Shown: positions 56,306 through 64,000 of the stretch, piece by piece | Numbering within the stretch: position 1 is the first letter of the stretch | Layout of the letters: each line of letters begins with the position of its first letter | DNA from: Ursus arctos | Lineage: Eukaryota > Chordata > Mammalia > Carnivora > Ursidae | DNA length: 64,000 bases | Assembly (NCBI RefSeq): GCF_023065955.2 | Contig: NW_026623008.1 | Coordinates: forward strand, 18,720,001-18,784,000 | Reading direction: 5' to 3' | Notes under the pieces: generated by a model | Seen by the model: only the letters and a program-made list of their open reading frames with translations | Told to the model about the DNA's origin: nothing | Database searches by the model: none | Made by a program: the position numbers and the translations under genes

Positions 56306-57499
56306 GGCAGTGTGCCTTCTTTTCTTCTAGCCCCTAGACCAGATTCGGCCCAAGCCTTACCTCCTATAGGAAGTCATCCTGGGCCTGCAGCTGCACGGAG
56401 GAGCCCCCACCTGCGCCCCCACATCACAGCACCGGTCTCCCCGTATTTGGATTGAATGGTTGGCACGGGAAATCCAGCAGCAGTGCTGCTCCTCTGTGGG
56501 TCGGCAGGGCGGTGGAACGGGGCTGGGTGTGAAGGTGTGGCCGGGTTCAGGACTTCGCCGAGTGCCCCTGGGCAGGGCACGGTCCACAGAGCTGAGCAGT
56601 GGCCTCGATGGCCAGACCCTGGGGAGAGGGAGAACTGTGTTAGGGATGTTGCATCCCGAGTACAGCCGTCTCTGTCTTGCTGAGCAACAGAAAACACTGT
56701 GGGCTCTAAAAAAACCCAGACACCTAGACTCTGATTTTAGAAATCCTGCCTCCAAAGGGCTGATGAGGGTCCCTGGGTCTATTTTGAAAAACCCAGCTGG
56801 AGTCTGGCCCCTAAGAGGTGCCCGCAAGCGTTTGGAGACAGTGTTCAAGGAAGTGCAGCCTGTGTGTGGGAGAGACAGGGACTGTGGCGTCTGCGGAGAG
56901 GAACTAGGGGACAGCAGAGGAAGGGGTGTCACTTTTCATTATACTTCCTTTTGTACTTTTGGGACCTTTGACCTAAAAAAAGAGTGACTGACGGAGCTGC
57001 TGTCATCTATGTCAGGGACCACGAACTCAGGCCTACCGCTGGGGCCCTTGACTTCTGTCAAGGACAGAAGTGGGCGGGCCGGAGAACAGAGCGCGGTAGA
57101 GCGCAGGACCGACCTCTAGGGGGCAGCAGCTGCCCAGGGCCTGCTGACGGCGTCTGGGCCGGACTGAGCGCCCAGCGTGGTCGGATCATCTAGGTTTTTT
57201 AAGATAAGCCTGAAATCAGATTTTCGAGTGGAATTAATTGGCAACTCGCTCAAAAATTTAAACAGCATGGGTTGAACACAACCTGGCAGCAGGCCACCAT
57301 GTGGCGCCTTGGTATCTGAAAGGATGTCGGTAAGGGTAGGACACCTCTGAGGCCAATGTGCAAACCAGGGCAGAGCCATCCTCCGCTTCTAGAAAATCGG
57401 ATTGACTTCCCATGGGGTCCACACAAAAAGAGGACAAAGCAGGTGCCCCTAGTGGACCACAAGTCACCCACCCACTCATAATGATTTAATTCATCCATA

Positions 57500-57672
57500 T
57501 TTATTTATTTATTTTAGAGAGAGAGAGAGCACGAGCGGGAGAGAATCCCAAGCAAACCCCACACTGAGCACAGAGCCCAGTGTGGGGCTTGATCTCAAGG
57601 CCATGAGATCACGACCTGAGCCGAAACCGAGAGTCAGACAGACGCTTAGCCGACTGCGCCCCCCAGGCACCC
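57500..57672 (-). mobile_element. can-SINE
   Basis: Reverse copy, slightly shortened in the CT-rich part. Confidence 0.87.
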
Positions 57673-57815
57673 AGCGTATTTATTAACCTCCAACCACATG
57701 CCAGTCTCAGAGCCGGAGAGCCAGTGGTGAACGTGACAGGCACAGTCCCTGCTCTGGAACCTTCCTTCCAGCTGGGGAGACATAATTGAAACAATTTCAT
57801 AATCATTGTTACATG
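57670..57815 (+). repeat. Ancient LINE-like repeat fragment
   Basis: 'ccagtggtgaacgtgacaggcacagtccctgctctggaacc' is the start region of the 8720-type family. Confidence 0.55.
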
Positions 57816-57869
57816 ATACTTAAGGAGCTGAGTATAGCTGGGGGTTAAAAGTTAAGGTTTGAGTCCTGA

Positions 57870-58087
57870 GGGTGCCTGGGTGGCTCAGTTGGTTAAGCAT
57901 CTGCTTTCGGCTCAGGTCGTGATCCCAGAGTCCTAGGATCCTGGGATCAAGTCCTGGGATGAGTGAGTCCCACATCAGGTTCCTTGCTCAGCGGGGAGCC
58001 TGCTTCTCCCTCTGCCTGCCGCTCCCCCTGCTTGTGCTCTCTCTCTCTCTCTGTGTCAAATAAATAAAAATCTAAAATAAAAAATAA
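57870..58087 (+). mobile_element. can-SINE with an internal duplication
   Basis: Complete, but the segment around 'gatcc..gggatcaagtcctgggat' (57931-57965) is partly repeated, making the copy about 30 bases too long. Confidence 0.9.
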
Positions 58088-58089
58088 GT

Positions 58090-58215
58090 TTTGAATCCTG
58101 ACTCCACACTCCTAGGCATGTCACTTTGAGCAAATCTGAGTCTCACTTGCTTCATTTCTTGCCTGTGAAATGGGTATGCTAACATGCTCTGGGGATTCGC
58201 TGAGATCATGCAAGT
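58090..58215 (+). mobile_element. MIR
   Basis: 'catgtcactttgagcaaatctgag' and 'tttcttgcctgtgaaatggg' fit the MIR core. Confidence 0.75.
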
Positions 58216-61200
58216 AAGCTGCTGCACGTACGAGGGGAGCCTAGGTTCAGCAGGGAGTCCCCCACCACGCCCTGCCCCATCCTAGTGATACTGGGACTTC
58301 TTGCCAGCCTCCTGTGGGAGGCCACAGATCGAAGGCCCGGGCCAGAGGCCTCCTGTACCTAGAGAGGCTCGGTCCCCCTGGTACCCTCCATTCTGTTGAG
58401 GTGGTGGCCATGGGCCTCTGGCTAATGTCCTGCTTCTCTTTCTTATCCCCTCCGTCCACTTCACAGCCCACTTGCCCCCGGTAGGATTTGGTGCCCAAGG
58501 ACAGGCAAGGTACTGCTCACCCCCACGCCGGGGGAAGGCTGGGCCTTCCCAGCTATGGGCCGGAGCCCTTCCACTGATGCTGCTGCGTCGTGAGCTCTTC
58601 GAGCCTTACCACTAAGCTCTAAAACCCTGGGTGCGTGTATAAAACAAGCCAGAAAATCTTCCCTGGGCCCCTTCAGTGCAGAATACCAGCTTCGGCTGGC
58701 AGAGATCTCAGCCACAGGACCCTTAGGACCTTCTGTTTGACCTGGACCAAGAGGCAGGAGGCAGATGGCAAGAGACTGAAGCGCCAGCAGTGTTTCTAGG
58801 GCCTTGAAGTTCAGCTCAGTGGGGGGGATCCTCAGTGGTCAAGACATGGGTCCCAACCTGAGGGGTCTGCAGTCTCACCAGCAGAGAAGACCCAGACCCA
58901 CGGTCTTAGATTTGAAAGGGAACTTCCGGGGCACCTAATCCCACCTCCCACCCAAAGGGGAAAGCTGCTTTTAAGGAGCTCACCTTTCCCCTTCTTCTTA
59001 TTCCTAAGTGAATCACGTTTCATAGTGATTCAGACGGACTGAATTCACAGTAAGGTGGCCAAGCCGTTATCTGAGGGGACAGACTTATTAGGAGCGCTAA
59101 AACATCACTGGAAATCAGAACTTTCCACTGGGAGAATCATCCATCCAGTAGAAAGGGACACCTTTATAAAGGAGTGAGTGGGGGTGACACCGCCCTTCCC
59201 CAGCATTGCCGGAGATGGTCACCAACTGCCTTTCTGAGGAGGGCAGCACTGGCTGCATCCGGGGCACCGGCAATCGTTTGGGACCAGCGGAGCCCCGTCC
59301 GCATGCAGGGCCTTCCTTGCCCTAGACCCTTGCCGGCTCAGAGTCTCGGGCAAGCCAGATGACCTTCCTACCCCTGCCTACCTCCCCTGCACTGCAGGGC
59401 TGCCCTGTACTCCCTCACGGGGTTGGACCCACGGAGCCAATAACAACACCTGGAAGTAACGGCTCGATAAACAGTGGCTCCTTGCCGGCACCGCTGCCCC
59501 CATCACCTGTGGAATGGTCTGTTTTTCCTCCTCCTGTTTCCCAGATTCAGCGGCAGGTTTCCGGGAGGAGGTGGTCTACTGCTCCAGGGCACTGCGCTCC
59601 CCTCCAGTTCAGACCCTCGTCCCCGGATCCCTGTGCCACGCCCTCGCTCTCCCTCGCATTCCCCCCAATCCATCCTGCCCTGCCTGGCTTTTCTCTCCCT
59701 CAGAATGCCTTTGTTCACTGAATACTGCGATCTCCGTGTCCTAAAGCCTCCAAAGGGTCTCCATTGCTTAGGACCGGAGAAATGGAGAGGGGCTCTTTGT
59801 TGAGCTCCTGCCATGACCCAGTAACAATGGCAGGTTCCCCAACCGCGTGCTTGTCAAGGGCTTCATTAATTATTAAGTGCTGGGGTCCGTATCTGACCCC
59901 TCAGAGGACTGGCTCAAGTCTTTCCCCCTCCATTAGGCCTCCCAAGCCACCGAAGCCTGTGGTTACGCCTTCACCAAGCCACTGAAGCACCCTTGGTTAG
60001 TACAAGCTTCTGGTCGAGAATAGTATTCTCGGCTAAGTGTTCCACAACTCTCCTCCCCTTCACCGTCAGCACATGGCGCACTGGGACCCCATTTTCATCA
60101 CTAGCGGACAGCCCAGTGTGTGACACACTCGAGGTGCTCGGACACAGCAGATCTAAGGGCCTTCACGTCCGTCGAATCTCCTTTCCACCGAGGCCAGTGA
60201 ATCACCACATCTAGGTACAAAAGTCCCAGGAGGAAGGGACAAGCCTCATTTTCCATTCAAGCCAAAAGGGAATGGAGTGGGCTCCTTGATGACAGCCCTG
60301 GGGCTGAGATCATACCTCCCGGCCTTGCAAGACTACCTATGCCTGAGGGGCTGTCGGGGCAGCTGGCCCCACCAGAAGAGATGCGCGCTAGAGGCCAGAA
60401 CAGAGGACGCCCAGGCTGGGGAAGTACACGCACACTCCCCGGAAGTCGCGGGTGTCTATTATTCTTTCCCTCCAAGTTCTATGCCAAGAGTAAAAACGAT
60501 TTAACTAACCTAGTTCAACCTTCTCATTTTTGTCCAGGGGAAAACAGCAGCCCGGCACTAAGTGCCTCCCCAAAGGTCAGAAGTAAAAGAGCAAACCAGG
60601 ACTTCTGAGCTCATGGGTGAGGTGTAATAGCCCTTCGGTTCCCTGTGACGCATCACTGTCACGAGGTGGGGACTTAGGACCCCCGTGATATTAAGTCAGA
60701 GCCACCATGGGGTTGGTGGGAAGTGGGGTAGCCTCCCTCAGCCCAGCCTGACTCTTTTCTTGCTTTTTCCTAAGCTCTGTTCCTTTCCCTACAGGTCCTA
60801 TAGGAACAGTTTACTGCCATCTCTAGGACACCCGGTAGCATTACCCCAAGTGTCTATCTTTACACCATCTTCATGTCCCAGCTACTCAAAACTGGCATCT
60901 AAAAGCTCTCTGTGGGCACCACGTTACCCGTGCAAACCTCCAACACCTGCGACGCGCCAGAGACTGAGGATGACTGATGCCGAGCTCCTGCACTCAAGCC
61001 TCACTTTGTCCTATTTGTTGTCTGAACTAGCATTCCACTAAACTACACTTGATCTTGTTCTTGTTTGCCCTGCGTGGCCGGAACTCTTTACATTCAGCTT
61101 TTCCCCAGAACTACAATCGATCATCTTGGTCTAGGTAAATTTGGAAGTCAGTTCAAGGCACACAAGCAGCTGCATCACCCTTGCCAACTTAAGAGTATAA

Positions 61201-61291
61201 ACTTAGCTCTCACTAGCCTCTGGTGGAAAACAGTTGTCATTTATATGCGTGCTAGATACTGAAGCAGGGTTCTAACCAGGCCTTCTACACC

Positions 61292-61325
<34 letters not shown>
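61292..61325 (+). repeat. (CA)n microsatellite
   Basis: About 16 CA units. Confidence 0.95.
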
Positions 61326-61327
<2 letters not shown>

Positions 61328-62045
61328 TTAATCCTAACAACGTATGAGAAAGATTGAGATGGACCACTATTAACCTCTAAGTTTGGTAAAACCCCAATCA
61401 AAGATAAAGCCGGAGCTGAGGAGTCCACGCTCAGCAGCCAGCAGACCCTCCCCCAGCATGAAGTCATCCGACGCGCTTTCTCACTATGAGGCAACGTGGC
61501 TTCCAAGAGCTTTTATGCAGACGTCTGAGGAGCAAATAATCATATGCAATTAAGGCTATTTCCCAAATAGCATAGGAAAGCTGCCAAAGGCTTTCCCTGA
61601 ATTGAAAGGCACTGCTCTGGCAATGGTGAATATTACACCCTCCGGAAACAAGGAGATGCCAACCTGAGCCACCCAGATCACATCCTACTCTGGAAAAGGT
61701 TCCTTTTAACCACCGCGCCAAACGTTGCTACGTGGGCCCAGAGAATATTAAATATCCCAATTTTGGAGTCATGGCTTCTATGGCAGGAAAAGTATGAGAG
61801 GACACATCCCACCCCTGCCTGTAACAGAAAGCCAGTAAACTGTAAATACCTCTAACCAGGACCTCGAGATTTCCCCCAAGCCCTTCTCTAGGAACCCCAT
61901 GTGCGGCTTCAAGCTGCCTTAACAGGGACACGGGGACAAAACTAAGCTTGTTTGCAAATAAACATCTGAAAGACTATCGCAGCAGCTGATCTGGGCCGAG
62001 GCTTCGAAACAAAGTGATGATTGTGGAAGAAGACAATGCAAAGGA

Positions 62046-62117
62046 GTCCGGAGCGAGACAGCCGGAGCGAGACACCCCAGGGCAGAGGCCGGAGGGAGAC
62101 ACCCCAGGGCAGAGACC
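62046..62117 (+). repeat. Short imperfect tandem repeat beside the STMN1 3' end
   Basis: Units of about 28 bases built on 'ggagcgagacaccccagggcagag' occur twice in full, with a third partial copy in front ('agcgagacagcc'). Function unknown. Confidence 0.8.
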
Positions 62118-62184
62118 TTGTGGCGACGTGTGCGCTCGGCGTTTCTGGAGGCCAAAGGCCCCATCTGGAACGAACAGAAACTAG

Positions 62185-62685
62185 GAGGGTCTCTGTCACT
62201 TCACAGTTTATTACCTGTACAGAAAGAAGTCACTGCCACCAACAGCACTGTGCAGTTTTATTAGCCATTCAAGTACAGTAGCATCTGGTAAGATCGGGAC
62301 AGAATTGGGATTTAAAAGTGAACAGATATTCAGCATCTAACAGTTTGAAAGAAGCCACTACATACTCTTTGCACAAACATGTCTTCACAGAGCCAATACA
62401 GTACTAGCCGTTAACCCAGTACGCCAGGTGCACTGAAGTAGAAAAGATGCAACAAGAAAAAGTAGCTACATTAGAAAGACTTCAACACTTTAGAAAAAGA
62501 GTACAACACTTTCAGTTTCTCCCCTTTAGCCCCGAAAACAACATCATACAATCTGGATCTACCTATACAGTCCTACGTCAGCTTCTAGAAGATTTGTCGG
62601 GAGGGCAAAAATAAAATGACACTGGCCAGTACAGTCTTTGGATATTTGGGAAGGGGAAGGGGAGAAAGTCAGTTCTCAGAACGAA
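62185..62685 (-). other. STMN1: STMN1 3' UTR with two poly(A) signals
   Basis: The sequence left of the stop is non-repetitive and has two minus-strand AATAAA hexamers, at 62257-62262 and 62207-62212. These suggest cleavage near 62240 and/or 62190. End points are inferred. Confidence 0.6.
62207..62262 (-). terminator. STMN1: Tandem STMN1 poly(A) signals
   Basis: Two AATAAA hexamers (62257-62262 and 62207-62212 on the plus-strand coordinate) lie 50 bases apart, 424 to 479 bases past the stop. Confidence 0.55.
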
Positions 62686-62757
62686 TTAGTCAGCTTCAGT
62701 TTCATCAGCAGGGTCTTTGGATTCTTTGTTCTTCCGCACTTCCTCAATGTGCTTGTC
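62686..62757 (-). CDS. STMN1: STMN1 last coding exon, residues 127-149 and stop
   Basis: A good acceptor (tgtttctttccag, minus strand, ending at 62758) is followed by 23 codons, beginning [15 protein letters not shown] and ending in acidic DETEAD. A TAA stop follows at 62686-62688. This is the canonical C-terminus of stathmin. The exon joins the 63279-63470 exon in frame across a 521-base intron that contains an old can-SINE. Confidence 0.97.
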   Translation of the reverse strand, partial: DKHIEEVRKNKESKDPADETEAD

Positions 62758-63278
62758 CTGGAAAGAAACAGCGTCGTCAGTCAGGCAAATCACAAAGCCT
62801 GCCAAGCCGCGCACCCCAAAAGAGCCCGACGGCAGCTCTGGGCATATATTCTATATAAGGTATTAGTGGGACGCACACAGAGTTCTCAAACATTATCTTC
62901 AAACTTCCTTGGGTCACTCATGGAACCTGATGACCGAGCCTCCTACTGCTCTTCCCAAGAATGTACAATTTTTCCGGAAATCATTGAATATCCCCCCCCC
63001 TTTTTTTTTAAGATTTTATTTTTTAAGTAATCTCTACACCCAACGCGGGGCTCGAACTCACAACCCCAAGATCAAGAGTCATGCACTCCACCGACTGAGC
63101 CAGTCTGGCGCCCCGCTCCATCTTATTTTAAAATAAGATACCTCTCATTTAATGTGTGCAGCCCCGAAACTGAGGACAGACACACCCAACGCCTTGATCA
63201 AGGCAATTAGTTCGGTCCCCCTCACGGGTGCAGACTTCAAAGCTCTCGACCCTCTCAAAGCAAGGCTGGGCCACCGAC
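62758..63278 (-). other. STMN1: STMN1 last intron
   Basis: GT at 63278-63277 and AG at 62759-62758 on the minus strand. The intron is 521 bases and includes a minus-oriented old can-SINE fragment (62993-63114) with a C8/T9 run at its tail. Confidence 0.9.
62993..63114 (-). mobile_element. Old short can-SINE in the STMN1 last intron
   Basis: Reverse head-only element; C8T9 run at its tail, GCCAGTCTGGCGCCCC at its head. Confidence 0.87.
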
Positions 63279-63470
63279 CTTCTCCCGCAAGCGCTCCAGT
63301 TTGGCAGCCATCTGGGCCTCTCGGTTCTCTTTGTTGGCCTCCATTTTGTGGGTCAGCTTTTCTTCCGCCATCTTACTGAAGTTGTTGTTCTCCTCTATGG
63401 CTTTCTGAAGCACCTCCTTCTCGTGCTCCCGCTTCTCCGCCAGCTGCTTCAAGACCTCGGCTTCATGGGA
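63279..63470 (-). CDS. STMN1: STMN1 (stathmin) coding exon, residues 63-126
   Basis: Stathmin is a cytosolic phosphoprotein that sequesters two alpha/beta-tubulin dimers with a long helix and promotes microtubule catastrophe. This exon gives 64 codons in phase 0, beginning [20 protein letters not shown] and ending in LERLREK. It reads as the helical tubulin-binding region of mammalian stathmin with no change from the sequence I know. The acceptor is CAG at 63471-63473 (minus strand, after a short T-run). The donor is AAG|GTCGGT, which has C at +3 and is weaker than consensus. The first codon is Ser63, the PKA-type phosphorylation site whose basic RRK context is in the preceding exon outside the window. 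Confidence 0.97.
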
Positions 63471-64000
63471 CTGAAAAATGTTTAACAGGCTAGACCCTCT
63501 GAAGCTTCTTTAGCATTACATTTTTTACCCCCCCCCAAAATTATTAACGGGGAGGTCTGAAAAGAGGCAGAAATTGAGATCTCTTTAAATATAACCTAAG
63601 TCAGAACCTGAATCGTCTTTATCAAAATACTATGAAAATCACCCTCTTTTTCCAGTGTTTGTATTTACTTTGGAAAATCGCCCAGTTTGTTCAGAGTCTT
63701 GCCCAACTGTTCTCTAAGAGAATCCCTGCAAGACTGACTGCTTAATGGTAACAAAAGGACTGGTAACATGCACTGGGGACTGGAGCTGTCCTGTCAAGAA
63801 CTGGTTAGGGAACGTCAATGTCCACCTGAAGAAAATTAGATGATAAAAAAGGTAACCATATCGAGAAAAAGAAAAAACATGAATGATAGGGAATTTAAGA
63901 CTAAGCCCCCAGGTTACTGTTTGAGCCAGGGGGATTTCTGTCTCATGGAAAAGCTTATCAGCTTCTCTCTTTGGAAGCTGCATTCACTTCCAGGCCACTG
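63471..64000 (-). other. STMN1: STMN1 upstream intron (partial)
   Basis: I looked here for the preceding exon (the Ser38-Pro and EEIQKKLEAAEERRK region) and did not find it, so it lies beyond the window. The stretch holds no repeat I can name. Confidence 0.75.

Larger units (their letters stand above)
26800..62184. other. PAQR7-STMN1 intergenic interval
   Basis: About 35 kb between the PAQR7 CpG island and the STMN1 3' end. I found no protein-coding gene in it. Stretches with neither gene nor named repeat are 29310-30740, 35200-35770, 38230-39690 (apart from a MIR-like piece near 38400-38520), 50160-50820, 55110-57490 and 58220-62180. Human STMN1 has a longer isoform with a different C-terminus encoded by downstream exons. 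I could not identify those exons here by eye. Confidence 0.6.

Noticed and set aside
54627..57000. Several 100-190 codon frames on both strands
   Set aside because: Mutually overlapping, no recognisable domain, no splice structure supported; includes MIR relics.

Overview
This is a mammalian nuclear window, almost certainly from a carnivoran. It carries about 48 tRNA-derived can-SINEs, in both orientations, with CT-rich 3' ends and AATAAA/oligo(A) tails. The youngest copies have the 'cgcctgggtggcacagcggtt' type of head and the 'gctggctgtctct' type of 3' end that I associate with bears and giant panda. The dog-type SINEC2 head is not seen. An ursid is my best guess; this is inference from repeat type, not a database result. 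There is no prokaryotic gene organisation, and nearly all short open frames are repeats or chance.

Three genes can be supported, all on the minus strand, in the order AUNIP - PAQR7 - STMN1. That matches the human 1p36.11 order as I remember it. (1) AUNIP: coding exon 1 (13801-13878), with a CpG-rich promoter to its right. Everything left of 13801 is AUNIP intron 1, and the later exons are outside the window. (2) PAQR7 (membrane progestin receptor alpha): a complete single-exon 348-codon frame (17173-18219). It has a 3' acceptor at 18241, a 3' UTR with a polyadenylation signal near 16172, an intron of about 7.9 kb, and a CpG island at 25.83-26.80 kb as the likely promoter and first exon. (3) STMN1 (stathmin): the last two coding exons (63279-63470 and 62686-62757) and the 3' UTR. 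Its earlier exons lie beyond 64000.

Layout: 1-13.8 kb is AUNIP intron 1, with L1 3' ends, a Tigger-like MITE, an LTR and SINEs. 13.8-14.1 kb is the AUNIP promoter. 14.5-16 kb is a SINE cluster. 16.1-26.8 kb is PAQR7. 26.8-62.2 kb is intergenic. Its first part (27-30.7 kb) is mostly old MIR-type repeats. From 31.3 to 34.9 kb there is a decayed ERV-L-like element (LTR plus an RNase H remnant). From 36.1 to 38.2 kb there is an L1 split by three SINEs. At 41.8 and 52.3 kb there are two copies of one LTR. From 44 to 53 kb there is a very dense nest of can-SINEs. From 53.4 to 62.1 kb the sequence is mostly GC-rich and unique, with L2/MIR relics. From 62.2 to 64 kb is the 3' part of STMN1.

The genes are unrelated in function: DNA-repair/centrosome factor, progestin receptor, microtubule destabiliser. 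I found no operon-like, CRISPR, defence or otherwise undescribed system. The notable points are structural: nested insertions with shared target sites, a SINE with a double poly(A), a young L1 in the PAQR7 intron, Z-DNA and hairpin-prone repeats, and a weak splice donor at the last STMN1 intron.
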